DNA of 35,620 bases from Lachnospiraceae bacterium (GCA_009911175.1 QXWX01000073.1:1-35620); one strand, 5' to 3'; positions 17,762 through 25,709 are shown, counted from the first letter of the stretch. Made by a program: numbers and translations. Notes: a model not told the origin generated them from the sequence alone.

Positions 17762-17770
17762 TGTGGATAA
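17762..17770 (-). promoter_or_regulatory. Perfect DnaA box between murC and dnaD
   Basis: TGTGGATAA on the plus strand is TTATCCACA, the consensus DnaA site, on the minus strand. It lies three bases after the murC stop and about 75 bases upstream of the dnaD -10, so it could let DnaA control dnaD. A single box does not make an origin. Confidence 0.55.
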
Positions 17771-17773
17771 CTC

Positions 17774-19150
17774 TTATTTCAGCAGGTCTTCTCCAATATC
17801 TACAACGTTTCCGGCTCCCATAGTTATCAACAAATCTCCGGAAACGCACTGTGCTTTTACGAATTCTTCAATCTCAGAAAAGGAAGGAAAATAGTGTGCG
17901 TCCGTTCCCAGCTTCTGGACCTCCTCGGCCAGATCCTTTGAGGAAATGCCCAGGGTGTCGGTCTCTCTTGCGGCATAGATATCCGCCAGCACCAGATGGT
18001 CCGTGTGGGACAGAGCCTCCGCAAATTCGTGGAAGAAGGCCTTGGTCCGGGTATAGGTATGGGGCTGGAAGATACACCAGAGCGACTTATGGGGATAATA
18101 CTTCGCGGCCTTCAGGGTAGCCTGGATCTCCGTGGGATGATGCGCGTAGTCGTCAATGATCGTGATTCCGTCCAGCGTTCCCTTATACTCAAAACGGCGG
18201 TCTGTTCCGGTAAAGGACAGAAGACCCTTCTGAATGGACTCCATGGGGACATCCAGAAGCTCGGCGGTGGCAATGGAAGCCAGCGCGTTGGACACGTTGT
18301 GGTCGCCGGTCACAGAAAGCTGGATCCGTGTGACGGTCTCGCCATATTTTACAAGATCAAAGGAAACCCGCCCTTTTTCGTCGTGGAGGATGTTGGCGGC
18401 GCTGTAATCGTAATCCGGAGAACTTCCGTAGGTCGCTACATGGCATTCCAGATCCCGGTAGATCTCCGGGTAATCCGTGATGTCTCCGTTGATCACCAGA
18501 GTTCCGTCAGGAGGCAGCAGAGCGGCAAACTGATGGAAGGAATGCCGGATATCCTCCAGGTCCTTGAAAAAGTCCAGATGGTCTTCTTCGATATTTAAGA
18601 TCACTCCGATCTTAGGGAAAAAATTCAGGAAGCTGTTGGTATACTCACAGGCTTCGGTAATGAAGGTGCCCGAATTTCCGACCCGGATGTTGCCGCCGAT
18701 GGCCTGCAGGATGCCGCCTACGGAGATAGTGGGGTCAAGGTTCCCCTCCAGAAGGATATGGGAGATCATGGAAGTCGTGGTGGTCTTTCCATGGGTTCCC
18801 GATACCGCGATGGGGGTGTCATAATTTTTCATGAGCTGTCCTAACAGCTCCGCGCGGGTGAGCATGGGGATCTTTCTGGCAACGGCCTCGATCAGCTCCC
18901 CGTTGTCCCGGCTGATCGCCGCCGTGTAGACCACGCAGTCGATGCCGTCGATGATGTTGGAGGCTTTCTGCCCATAAAAGATCTGAGCGCCGCTCTCTTC
19001 CAGCTGCTGTGTAAGCGCGGATTCCCTGGCGTCAGAACCGGATATGGTGAAGCCGTTCTGCAGGAGGATCCTGGCAAGGCCGCTCATGCTGATGCCCCCG
19101 ATCCCGATAAAATGAATGTGGATTGGTTTCGTGAAATCAATCTTATACAT
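17774..19150 (-). CDS. murC: UDP-N-acetylmuramate--L-alanine ligase
   Basis: A 458-residue cytoplasmic ligase adding L-Ala to UDP-MurNAc, the first peptide step of peptidoglycan synthesis. The N-terminal Rossmann part has HFIGIGGISMSGLA (13-26), the ATP loop SGTHGKTTTT lies at 117-126, and the central domain contains ITEACEYTNSFLNF and ILNIEEDHLD. The C-terminal domain has GTDRRFEYKG, IIDDYAHHPTEI and FQPHTYTRTKAF. Length is normal. The minus-strand ribosome site AGGAAAGG precedes the ATG. Confidence 0.96.
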   Translation of the reverse strand: MYKIDFTKPIHIHFIGIGGISMSGLARILLQNGFTISGSDARESALTQQLEESGAQIFYGQKASNIIDGIDCVVYTAAISRDNGELIEAVARKIPMLTRAELLGQLMKNYDTPIAVSGTHGKTTTTSMISHILLEGNLDPTISVGGILQAIGGNIRVGNSGTFITEACEYTNSFLNFFPKIGVILNIEEDHLDFFKDLEDIRHSFHQFAALLPPDGTLVINGDITDYPEIYRDLECHVATYGSSPDYDYSAANILHDEKGRVSFDLVKYGETVTRIQLSVTGDHNVSNALASIATAELLDVPMESIQKGLLSFTGTDRRFEYKGTLDGITIIDDYAHHPTEIQATLKAAKYYPHKSLWCIFQPHTYTRTKAFFHEFAEALSHTDHLVLADIYAARETDTLGISSKDLAEEVQKLGTDAHYFPSFSEIEEFVKAQCVSGDLLITMGAGNVVDIGEDLLK

Positions 19151-19171
19151 ATCTATTTTCCTTTCCTGACG

Positions 19172-19190
19172 AAACGATGATACATCGTTT
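19172..19190. promoter_or_regulatory. Palindrome in murC leader
   Basis: AAACGATG, spacer ATA, CATCGTTT: a perfect 8-bp inverted repeat 22 bases before the murC ATG. It could be an operator or a small mRNA hairpin. A second, looser pair (AATAAGG/CCTTATT) lies at about 19204-19231. Confidence 0.35.
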
Positions 19191-19344
19191 AGAATACTTA
19201 TAAATAAGGTTCAAATTGATTCTGCCTTATTTATTATACTATATATGATAAAAATTGAAAGAAGTTCTTTTTGTTTATTTCCAACAAAAAGAGAATATTT
19301 AGTCAGAAAAATTTGTAAAATCTGTGTACTTAACAATGAAATGA

Positions 19345-19353
19345 TGCTATAAT
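19345..19353 (+). promoter_or_regulatory. Extended -10 promoter of glgCD
   Basis: TGCTATAAT, an extended -10 with a perfect hexamer, lies 32 bases before the glgC ATG. The -35 region (TGTACT at 17 bases) is weak. Confidence 0.55.
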
Positions 19354-19385
19354 AAAATAGAATAACTAGAAATGGAGGTGACGGC

Positions 19386-20660
19386 ATGATTAAAAAGGAA
19401 ATGATCGCCATGCTGCTTGCGGGCGGACAGGGCAGCAGACTGGGAGTTCTTACCGCAAAGGTGGCAAAACCCGCAGTGTCTTTCGGCGGCAAGTACCGTA
19501 TTATTGATTTTCCGTTGAGCAACTGCATCAATTCAGGAGTGGATACGGTAGGAGTCCTGACACAATATCAGCCGCTGCGGTTGAATACACATATAGGGAT
19601 TGGGATTCCGTGGGATCTGGACCGGAATATAGGCGGGGTTTCGATTCTTCCTCCATATGAAAAGAGTGTGAACAGTGAATGGTATACAGGGACTGCCAAT
19701 GCCATTTACCAGAATCTGGACTATATGGAAAGCTACCATCCGGATTACGTGCTGATTCTTTCCGGAGACCATATTTATAAGATGGATTATGAAGTGATGC
19801 TTGCCGCCCATAAGGCCAACAAGGCGGATGTGACGATCGCGGCGATGCCGGTGCCTATGGAGGAGGCGGGACGCTTCGGGATCCTGGTGACGGACAGAGA
19901 GGGACGGATCAGCAGATTTGAAGAAAAGCCGGAGAGGCCCAGCAGTAACCTGGCATCCATGGGAATTTATATTTTCAGCTGGCCGGTTTTGAAGGAAGCG
20001 CTGATCCGGCTTTCCAGCCAGCCGAACTGTGACTTCGGGAAGCATATCATTCCTTACTGCGGCGCAAAGGGAATGCGGATGTTTGCCTATGAGTACAACG
20101 GATATTGGAAGGATGTAGGGACGCTTGGTTCTTACTGGGAAGCCAATATGGAGCTGATCGATATTATACCGGAATTCAACCTCTATGAGGAATTCTGGAA
20201 GATCTATACCAACTGCATGAATCTTCCGCCGCAGTACATATCTCCGGAGGGCGTTGTGGACAAGTGTATTATCAGCAATGGCTCCGAGATTTTCGGAGAA
20301 GTACATTCTTCGGTGCTGGGCGCGGGAGTGAGCGTAGGAAAGGGAAGTGTCATCCGGGACTCGATCATCATGCGGGATGTGGTCATCGGGGAGGACTGTG
20401 TGATCGAAAAGGCGATCATCGCAGAGAATACGGTGATCGGCAGCAATGTTGTGATCGGGGTCGGGAGCGATGTGCCCAACCGCGCGCGGCCGGACATTTA
20501 CAACGGAGGGCTGGCAACGATCGGAGAAAATTCCCGTATCCCTTCCGACGTACAGATCGGAAAGAATACGGCGATCAGCGGCGCGACGGCTGCGGCGGAT
20601 TATCTGAACGGGATACTGGAGAGCGGTGAGACATTGATAAAGGCAGGTGATCGTGTATGA
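19386..20660 (+). CDS. glgC: Glucose-1-phosphate adenylyltransferase, catalytic subunit
   Basis: A 424-residue enzyme making ADP-glucose for glycogen. The N-terminal nucleotidyltransferase domain has [24 protein letters not shown], with GGxGxRL intact, and [25 protein letters not shown] and [20 protein letters not shown] carry the usual sugar-phosphate residues. The C-terminal left-handed beta-helix shows hexapeptide repeats ([22 protein letters not shown] and following). The ribosome site GGAGGTG precedes the ATG. The stop overlaps the glgD start (ATGA), so both subunits are coupled. Confidence 0.93.
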   Translation: MIKKEMIAMLLAGGQGSRLGVLTAKVAKPAVSFGGKYRIIDFPLSNCINSGVDTVGVLTQYQPLRLNTHIGIGIPWDLDRNIGGVSILPPYEKSVNSEWYTGTANAIYQNLDYMESYHPDYVLILSGDHIYKMDYEVMLAAHKANKADVTIAAMPVPMEEAGRFGILVTDREGRISRFEEKPERPSSNLASMGIYIFSWPVLKEALIRLSSQPNCDFGKHIIPYCGAKGMRMFAYEYNGYWKDVGTLGSYWEANMELIDIIPEFNLYEEFWKIYTNCMNLPPQYISPEGVVDKCIISNGSEIFGEVHSSVLGAGVSVGKGSVIRDSIIMRDVVIGEDCVIEKAIIAENTVIGSNVVIGVGSDVPNRARPDIYNGGLATIGENSRIPSDVQIGKNTAISGATAAADYLNGILESGETLIKAGDRV

Positions 20661-21775
20661 GAGCAGTAGGGATTATTCTGGCGGGAGGCAACAACAGACG
20701 GATGCAGGCACTGACGGCGAAGCGCGCGGTTGCGGCGATGCCGATCGCATCCAGCTACCGGGCCATTGATTTTGCGCTGAGCAACATGACGAACTCCCAC
20801 GTTCAGAGAGTCGCGGTGCTGACACAGTATAATGCGCGGTCGCTGGACGAGCATTTGAATTCTGCCAAGTGGTGGGATTTTGGAAGAAAGCAGGGCGGCC
20901 TGTATATTTTTACACCGACCATTACGGCGGAGAATGGCTACTGGTACCGGGGGACAGCGGATGCCATTTACCAGAACCTGGACTTCCTGAGGCGGTGTCA
21001 TGAGCCGTATGTGATCATCGCTTCCGGCGATGCGGTTTATAAGCTGGATTACAATAAGGTATTGGAATACCATATTGCAAAGAAGGCGGACATTACGGTG
21101 GTGGTGAAGGATCTGGAGGACGGCGACGACGCGACCCGTTTCGGTACCGTGCGGATGAATGAATCGGCCCGGATCCAGGAATTTGAAGAGAAGCCGATGG
21201 TGGCCAGTTCGCAGACCATTTCCACAGGCATCTATGTGATGCGGAGGAGGCTTCTTATTGATCTGGTGGAGCATTGCGCAGAGGAAGAGCATTATGATTT
21301 TGTGACGGATATCCTGATCCGTTATAAGAATCTGAAAAAAATCTACGGGTATAAGCTGAGCGGTTATTGGAATAATATTTCCAGGATTGACGCGTATTAT
21401 CAGACGAATATGGATTTCCTGAGACCGGAGGTTCGAAAGTATTTTTTCCGGGAGCTTCCGGCGGTGTATTCCAAGGTGAGCGACCTGCCGCCTGTAAAAT
21501 ACAACCCGGGCGCAGCGGTGAAGAACTGCCTGATCGGGAGCGGGAGCATCATCAACGGTACGGTTGAAAATTCCGTGCTGTTTAAGAAGGTATTTGTGGG
21601 GAATAACTGTGTGATCAAAAATTCGATCATCCTCAATGATGTTTATCTGGGAGATCATACATATATTGAGAACTGTGTCGTGGAAAGCCGGGGAACGATC
21701 CGCGCGAATACAAGGCATGTGGGAGAGGGTGAGATCAAAGTAGTTGTGGAACGGAACGAGAGGTATCTGATATAA
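20657..21775 (+). CDS. glgD: GlgD, regulatory partner of glucose-1-phosphate adenylyltransferase
   Basis: A 372-residue GlgC paralogue. The catalytic loop is degenerate: [11 protein letters not shown] replaces [11 protein letters not shown], which fits the known role of Firmicute GlgD as a largely non-catalytic subunit that boosts GlgC in a mixed tetramer. [23 protein letters not shown] and [20 protein letters not shown] follow the GlgC plan. The C-terminal beta-helix is shorter. It overlaps glgC by four bases. Confidence 0.9.
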   Translation: MRAVGIILAGGNNRRMQALTAKRAVAAMPIASSYRAIDFALSNMTNSHVQRVAVLTQYNARSLDEHLNSAKWWDFGRKQGGLYIFTPTITAENGYWYRGTADAIYQNLDFLRRCHEPYVIIASGDAVYKLDYNKVLEYHIAKKADITVVVKDLEDGDDATRFGTVRMNESARIQEFEEKPMVASSQTISTGIYVMRRRLLIDLVEHCAEEEHYDFVTDILIRYKNLKKIYGYKLSGYWNNISRIDAYYQTNMDFLRPEVRKYFFRELPAVYSKVSDLPPVKYNPGAAVKNCLIGSGSIINGTVENSVLFKKVFVGNNCVIKNSIILNDVYLGDHTYIENCVVESRGTIRANTRHVGEGEIKVVVERNERYLI

Positions 21776-21890
21776 AATCAGAATGAGACGCCGGGGACCT
21801 CCCGGACGGGGGGAGTATAAAAAGTGCAGTCTGGCTGGCGGCTTTTGGGAGATCTGGCGGATGAACCACAGGTTCCGCCGGATGTGGATC

Positions 21891-21918
21891 TTGATTTTTG
21901 CCGGCCTGCAGATATAAA
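21891..21918 (+). promoter_or_regulatory. Probable promoter of spoVG
   Basis: TTGATT (21891-21896), 16-base spacer, TATAAA (21913-21918). It lies about 115 bases before the spoVG start. The rest of 21776-22033 is GC-rich after glgD and shows no gene. Confidence 0.45.
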
Positions 21919-22033
21919 AATAAAAAGAGATGAAGGTGTGTTAAAAAAGTCTTTTCGGTACGGATGATGGGATGAATGGACAGGCTTGCGAAGGGCTGTA
22001 CCGGGGAATGCAGACAGAGAAAGGAGACTGGAT

Positions 22034-22309
22034 ATGCAGATCACAGATGTGCGTGTACGAAAAGTGGCGAAGGAAGGAAAATTAAAAGCGGTTGTTTCAA
22101 TTACGATTGATGATGAATTTGTAGTTCATGATATTAAAGTGATTGAAGGAGAGAAGGGATTGTTTATTGCAATGCCGAGCAAAAAAGCGATGGATGGGGA
22201 ATACAGGGATATTGCACACCCGATTAACTCTGATACGAGAGAGCGGATACAGGAAATGATTTTAGAAAAATATCAGGAGACTGCAGGGGGAGAGGAAGAA
22301 GTATCGTAA
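22034..22309 (+). CDS. spoVG: Septation/sporulation regulator SpoVG
   Basis: A 91-residue nucleic-acid-binding regulator. [51 protein letters not shown] is the typical SpoVG fold, followed by the [22 protein letters not shown] helix. It binds DNA and RNA and influences sporulation, cell division and surface polymers in Firmicutes. The ATG at 22034 follows AAGGAGA; upstream frame extension is not conserved. A good terminator follows. Confidence 0.95.
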   Translation: MQITDVRVRKVAKEGKLKAVVSITIDDEFVVHDIKVIEGEKGLFIAMPSKKAMDGEYRDIAHPINSDTRERIQEMILEKYQETAGGEEEVS

Positions 22310-22339
22310 TGGTTTATGAGGAACTATTGTAAATGACGG

Positions 22340-22380
22340 CAGCACCTGGCTGGTGAAAGAAACAGCCAGGTGCTGTTCTT
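22340..22380 (+). terminator. spoVG terminator
   Basis: CAGCACCTGGCTG (22340-22352), loop, CAGCCAGGTGCTG (22363-22375), then TTCTT. A perfect 13-bp stem. Confidence 0.8.
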
Positions 22381-22400
22381 ATATGCTGCCGGTTGCAGAA

Positions 22401-22425
22401 CTGCTGCCGTTTAGAACGGCAGCAG
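22401..22425 (-). other. Hairpin holding the stop codon of the RluA-like gene
   Basis: CTGCTGCCGTT, TAG, AACGGCAGCAG: a perfect 11-bp stem. On the minus strand the stop TAA of the pseudouridine synthase lies at the hairpin tip. No T tract follows, so simple termination is uncertain. Confidence 0.6.
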
Positions 22426-23076
22426 TGGCGTATGGGAAAAGGACAGCGGTTCCCCGGTCGCGGGATGGCAGAAGGATAATTTTACTGCGTAAAGCCGGAG
22501 AGGTCCGGATATGGAACGGGTCTGTCCGGGGGACGTCGGTGTATATTTTGTATCCCCGGCAACGGGGCAGCCGATGTGCGCCATCTGGACACGGATCTGA
22601 TGGTGGCGCCCGGTGTCCAGAATGATCTCGGCCAGGGCCAGGGAATCCCGGGTTCGGAGAACATGATAATGAAGCCGCGCGGGTTTGGCGCCCGGCGTAT
22701 CGGAGGTACAGACGCGGGAGGTGTTGGTCCGCCCGTCTTTTACCAGATAGTCTTCCAGGTCCGCTTCCGTTTGCTCAGGAACAGCACTTAAAACAGCGAG
22801 ATAGTGCTTTCCGAAGCCGGAGGCCTGGAGCTGGCGGCTGAGCGATTTTGCGGCCGCGGGAGTTTTGGCAAATACAAGAAGCCCCTCCACGGGCTGATCC
22901 AGACGGTGGATCAGGGCAAGATAGGGTTCTCCGCTTTTGGCCTGACGGCTGTGCAGATGATTTTTCAGGATGCTTACCATATCGGGCGTACTGATCTGCC
23001 GGCTCTGCGTGGGGACGCCTGCGGGCTTGATACAGACAAGGATATGCCGATCTTCAAATAGGATTTCCGGTTTCAT
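22411..23076 (-). CDS. RluA-family RNA pseudouridine synthase
   Basis: About 221 residues. It converts selected uridines in rRNA or tRNA to pseudouridine. The catalytic motif IHRLDQPVEGLLVFAK has the nucleophile aspartate near residue 60. LAEIILDTGRHHQIRVQMAHIGCPVAGDTKY is the second conserved block, and PLRLYAVKLSFCHPATGEPL ends the domain. There is no N-terminal S4 domain, so it is a single-domain member and its exact target cannot be named. The ATG at 23076 is nine bases after AAGGAG; an ATG at 23082 is too close. It borders the prophage remnant. Confidence 0.85.
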   Translation of the reverse strand: MKPEILFEDRHILVCIKPAGVPTQSRQISTPDMVSILKNHLHSRQAKSGEPYLALIHRLDQPVEGLLVFAKTPAAAKSLSRQLQASGFGKHYLAVLSAVPEQTEADLEDYLVKDGRTNTSRVCTSDTPGAKPARLHYHVLRTRDSLALAEIILDTGRHHQIRVQMAHIGCPVAGDTKYTPTSPGQTRSISGPLRLYAVKLSFCHPATGEPLSFSHTPLLPF

Positions 23077-23089
23077 GGACATAGTCTCC

Positions 23090-23542
23090 TTAAAAAATTA
23101 TAAATATCTTATTACTATCGTAGTATTTTACCGCAAAATTCAGGATTGCATTTAACTGGCTGTTTACATTGCGCTGTGTAGTAGGCTTCAAACCGTCCTG
23201 AATAAGCCTGTTTTGCCATTTCCGGATATCAGCCGGGGAAATCTCATTGATAGGCTTATTTTTGAAATATGGAAGTATTCTGTGGCTTATATAACGCCTT
23301 TTTACTTCAACGGTGGAGTCTTTTAGCCGTGAGCGGATATCTTCCAGGTACAGGTCATAGAGCGCCTGAAAAGTCATATCCGGGCTGCCGGACTGTTTCT
23401 CAAGAAAAGAACGCTCCCAGTCCTTCGCTTCACGCTGCAGCTTGAAGCCCCGCTTCATCTTCTGGCGGCGGGTTCCTGTCCAGTCTACGTAATAGAATTT
23501 GCAGTACCAGGTACCGGTCTTTTCATCTTTATAAGCTGGCAT
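23090..23542 (-). pseudogene. Tyrosine integrase, catalytic half missing
   Basis: 150 residues remain. They cover the N-terminal arm-binding part (AYKDEKTGTWYCKFYYVDWTG, three-stranded sheet) and the SAM-like core-binding domain (TFQALYDLYLEDIRSRLKDSTV through NEISPADIRKWQNRLIQDG and RNVNSQLNAILNFAVKYY). The reading then changes to SNKIFIIF and stops. Full-length enzymes of this type are about 370-400 residues with an R-H-R-Y catalytic domain, which is absent. The break falls at the TTATAAATAT string (23098-23107). The integrase cannot catalyse recombination, so the element is not self-mobile. AAGGAAG precedes its ATG. Confidence 0.85.
23098..23107. repeat. TTATAAATAT at left break of the prophage remnant
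   Basis: The same 10-mer recurs in the same orientation at 35553-35562, where the tape measure gene stops. Three more bases match with one difference (CTT versus TTT). Possible attachment-site or deletion-junction remnant. Confidence 0.4.
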
Positions 23543-23565
23543 TTTATCATCTTCCTTTCATTCCT

Positions 23566-23590
23566 GCACGTGGCGGTGCCTTTTGAAATG
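23566..23590. repeat. 25-bp repeat, copy 1
   Basis: GCACGTGGCGGTG, C, CTTTTGAAATG. It matches 25685-25709 with one difference (C to T). Copy 1 is in the integrase leader, copy 2 just before the first early genes. Confidence 0.75.
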
Positions 23591-23603
23591 AATGGATTTT
23601 GGT

Positions 23604-23632
23604 TTGACAATGCGCATATTATTAGATATAAT
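23604..23632 (+). promoter_or_regulatory. Perfect consensus promoter of the antitoxin RNA
   Basis: TTGACA (23604-23609), 17-base spacer, TATAAT (23627-23632). No open frame follows on this strand before the terminator at 23698, so the product should be RNA. Confidence 0.85.
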
Positions 23633-23638
23633 ATATTT

Positions 23639-23738
23639 GACAAGAGAGCCGAAAGCTAGAGTACACCTAGCCGCCGGGAAAATAATTTGTTACATGAAGT
23701 AGCGCCTTATCTTACCAGGACGAGGGCGCTACTTTTTG
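23639..23738 (+). ncRNA. Antisense RNA antitoxin of a type I toxin-antitoxin pair (predicted)
   Basis: A transcript of about 100 bases starting after the perfect promoter. It has a short GCTAG/CTAGC hairpin (about 23655-23672) and a terminator with AGTAGCGCC (23698-23706) and GGCGCTACT (23725-23733) plus a T tract. Its 3' end overlaps the stop codon and last codons of the convergent toxin gene. The full complementarity would extend if the toxin mRNA runs further left. The layout matches TxpA/RatA-type modules, in which the RNA pairs with the toxin mRNA 3' end. RNA boundaries are predicted. Confidence 0.7.
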
Positions 23739-23815
23739 CGTTTGATGTAAATAACAAGAGTTATAACAGCACAAAGCATAATTACAAATGTGAATAAGTC
23801 TCCATATGTAACCAT
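23729..23815 (-). CDS. Small hydrophobic toxin, holin-like type I toxin family
   Basis: 28 residues: MVTYGDLFTFVIMLCAVITL then VIYIKRKK. The MVTY start, a single membrane helix and a basic KRKK end are the hallmarks of the putative holin-like toxin family of Firmicute type I systems (TxpA/BsrG-like). It would insert in the membrane and depolarise the cell. AAGGGGG precedes the ATG by 10-11 bases. The antisense RNA at 23639-23738 converges on its 3' end. Together they would act as an addiction module stabilising the prophage. The frame is too short for usual gene finders. Confidence 0.75.
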   Translation of the reverse strand: MVTYGDLFTFVIMLCAVITLVIYIKRKK

Positions 23816-23940
23816 AAGCACCAGCCCCCTTTCTTTCGTCCGGTGGCTGACGTAATCGCCCATTCGGCTCCCTTGGCAGATATACTATTTTCAATGTGCG
23901 GATCCGGGAACAAATATGATCCGATATTTCAGTGTTGAAG

Positions 23941-24420
23941 GGACAGGGAGGATCTGATTAGACCCCACCTCCTAAATGGAGGGAACCACGGCCCTGAATC
24001 AGGGGACCCATCCGGAAATTATGAGGGGCGTCCTATGAGTGCCACCTCGCCACAGAAAAATCCCTGCGTCAATTTCCTGATTTGAAATCGAAGAAACAGG
24101 TCGCATTTAGAATGCGGGCGCAAAATTGCGCTGGTCGGTACTTTCCTCATTTAAAATGCAGAAAGCGCTCTGTGGCACTCCCAGCCGCCCATATACGGGC
24201 TAAATGGTTATTGATGGTAATTCTATCAATAAATGTATAAAACGCCTGTATGGGGCGAATAGGGCAGAAAGTTGCGCTCAATCAGACGAGAAAAAAAACA
24301 CCTTGGTTCTTCCATGGAACCCTGATCTGGGGCATCGCTGTGGGTAGGTGACGGACATTTGGCTTTTACCGGGCATCTCTGTTTTGGAGACGCCCTGATT
24401 TAAGGCTCCCTGCCCCATAA
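23941..24420. other. Hairpin-rich gene-free region, candidate structured RNA
   Basis: No coding potential is seen on either strand over about 480 bases. Stems read by eye: CCTCC/GGAGG (23968-23982), CCCTG/CAGGG (23992-24004), a closing stem GAGTGCCAC (24037-24045) with GTGGCACTC (24172-24180), inside it CGCATT/AATGCG (24102-24116) and GCGCAA/TTGCGC (24118-24131), then GCCC/GGGC (24187-24200), ATTGAT/ATCAAT (24210-24230), GGGC-TCTC/GAGA-GCCC (24371-24395) and a long-range GGGGCA/TGCCCC (24329-24416). I cannot assign it to a known RNA class; strand and number of transcripts are open. Confidence 0.45.
24291..24321 (-). terminator. Possible terminator of the 24421-25327 transcript
   Basis: On the minus strand GGTTC and GAACC (24321-24305) form a short stem followed after a few bases by eight T. 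The stem is weak, but the T run is perfect. Confidence 0.4.
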
Positions 24421-24612
24421 TTACCGGCTCCCCTGCCGCTGATTGGATGCGCCAGCTTCCTCCTCCTCCTGTTCATCCTCTGGGAATTTAAAATTGATTA
24501 TCACCCCGTATTCATCAACGAATGCCCTACTCAAAAATTTAAACCCGGCCCGAATATCGAGCGTGCCGTTTACTTTTACACCTTGCTGTCTCAGCCTTTC
24601 TTCTACACTCAT
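24421..24612 (-). CDS. Small hypothetical phage protein
   Basis: 63 residues: an N-terminal half with alternating charges (VEERLRQQGVKVNGTLDIRAGFKFLSRAF), a strand-like VDEYGVIINFKF and an acidic tail EDEQEEEEAG. A good AGGGAGG ribosome site stands before the ATG. It follows the repressor gene on the same strand by about 80 bases. I do not recognise the family. Confidence 0.55.
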   Translation of the reverse strand: MSVEERLRQQGVKVNGTLDIRAGFKFLSRAFVDEYGVIINFKFPEDEQEEEEAGASNQRQGSR

Positions 24613-24694
24613 GTTTTACCTCCCTGCAAAATAGATCACCATGTACAGAGCAACAAAACCAAAATTGGCCTTGGCTCCAATGGGGTACCCCAGG

Positions 24695-25327
24695 TTAATC
24701 CTCCTGGGGTTCGTCTGGATCCTTCTGGTATTCTGGTATCTTTGCAATCATTTCGGCATGCTCAGCAACCTTTTCTTGTCCGATATCATTTAGCTTGCTA
24801 TAAGCAGTTTTGAGTCGTTCTATAGTTGCAAGGCCTTCCTGAGCGACTTCTTTTAATTTTTTATACGAGTTCCTAAACTGCTCTGAACTGTAGTAACTGT
24901 TTAATACTTCAAGTTCCTCTGGTGTTACATGTTCTCCAGCCAGTAATTTATTTTGGATTCTATTTCGTCCTATTCGCTCGGGCGTAACTTCTATAGGAAT
25001 ACTGGCATCATACTTATGAGTATTGCCGTCTTTTTTGTTCGCAAGTTCTATTTGATTTTTATTAAAATCTTCTTCTGAGCTGGCATATGAATAGGAGTGA
25101 TCATAATCTGTACTTTCCATTTCATATACTTCGAATCCAGTCAAATCTTTCACTGTTACATCAAGAGTACAAGCAATTTTTTCCACGATATCATAACGAG
25201 ACATATTATTATCGCGTTTTGTTATCGAATATAATGTATGAAGAGAAACACCTGATTTTTCAGATAAATCTTTTATGGTTAGGTTTTTATCTTTTAGAAT
25301 CTTTTTTAAATTCATTCCAAGTCCCAT
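24695..25327 (-). CDS. Phage repressor with XRE-type HTH
   Basis: 210 residues. The N-terminal HTH (about 5-60: LKKILKDKNLTIKDLSEKSGVSLHTLYSIT...IVEKIACTLDVTVKDL) is followed by a polar linker and a helical C-terminal part rich in lys and glu. There is no LexA-like Ser/Lys autoprotease domain, so release of repression may use another signal. TAGGAGG precedes the ATG. It is divergent from the Cro-like gene at 25487, the classic lysogeny switch arrangement. Confidence 0.82.
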   Translation of the reverse strand: MGLGMNLKKILKDKNLTIKDLSEKSGVSLHTLYSITKRDNNMSRYDIVEKIACTLDVTVKDLTGFEVYEMESTDYDHSYSYASSEEDFNKNQIELANKKDGNTHKYDASIPIEVTPERIGRNRIQNKLLAGEHVTPEELEVLNSYYSSEQFRNSYKKLKEVAQEGLATIERLKTAYSKLNDIGQEKVAEHAEMIAKIPEYQKDPDEPQED

Positions 25328-25347
25328 AGAAAAATCCTCCTAACAAT

Positions 25348-25376
25348 ATTAAATCAAATATTTTTTCTATTGTCAA
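25348..25376 (-). promoter_or_regulatory. Repressor promoter
   Basis: On the minus strand TTGACA (25376-25371), 17-base spacer, TTTAAT (25353-25348). Its start lies right at the ribosome site, so the leader is almost absent. Confidence 0.65.
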
Positions 25377-25381
25377 TAAAA

Positions 25382-25441
25382 TTAGTGCATTTCATAAAAT
25401 TATGAAAAGTTTGTCTTGACAGAAATAGCTAAATGCACTAA
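25382..25441. promoter_or_regulatory. Operator pair of the lysogeny switch
   Basis: TTAGTGCATTT (25382-25392) and its exact reverse complement AAATGCACTAA (25431-25441) lie between the divergent promoters. The right copy overlaps the -10 region of the rightward promoter (TTGACA 25416-25421, 17 bases, TAAAAA 25439-25444). Partial copies (TGCATTAG, 25452-25459) follow. Confidence 0.6.
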
Positions 25442-25444
25442 AAA
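25416..25444 (+). promoter_or_regulatory. Rightward early promoter
   Basis: Perfect TTGACA (25416-25421), 17-base spacer and a poor -10, TAAAAA (25439-25444), overlapped by the operator copy at 25431-25441. It would drive the Cro-like gene and the early genes that follow. Confidence 0.5.
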
Positions 25445-25486
25445 ATGAATTGCATTAGTTAATTTCGCTAAAATGGAGGTGAGAAG

Positions 25487-25681
25487 ATGAAGATAAACGA
25501 AATAAAAGTTCTGCTTCTGATGGCAGATTTCAGTATCAATCAGAAACAACTTGCAGAAAGAGCAGGAATATCGAGGCAGACGCTTTCGGCAGTTATGAAT
25601 GGCCGGAACTGCAGACCGGAGCTTTTAGGCAAACTTGCCAAAGCTCTGGAAGTGAAACCCGAAGAGATCATAGAACTGTAA
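25487..25681 (+). CDS. Cro-like HTH protein
   Basis: 64 residues, nearly all one XRE HTH: IKVLLLMADFSINQKQLAER, AGISRQTLSAVMNGR, and a C-terminal helix LLGKLAKALEVKPEEII. TGGAGGTGAGAAG precedes the ATG. It is the first gene rightward of the operators and should oppose the repressor. Confidence 0.8.
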   Translation: MKINEIKVLLLMADFSINQKQLAERAGISRQTLSAVMNGRNCRPELLGKLAKALEVKPEEIIEL

Positions 25682-25684
25682 AAC

Positions 25685-25709
25685 GCACGTGGCGGTGTCT
25701 TTTGAAATG
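25685..25709. repeat. 25-bp repeat, copy 2
   Basis: Same 25 bases as 23566-23590 with one change. It is four bases after the Cro-like stop. Confidence 0.75.

Noticed and set aside
17762..17770. Replication origin at the DnaA box
   Set aside because: Only one perfect box, no AT-rich unwinding stretch with clustered boxes and no dnaA/dnaN nearby.
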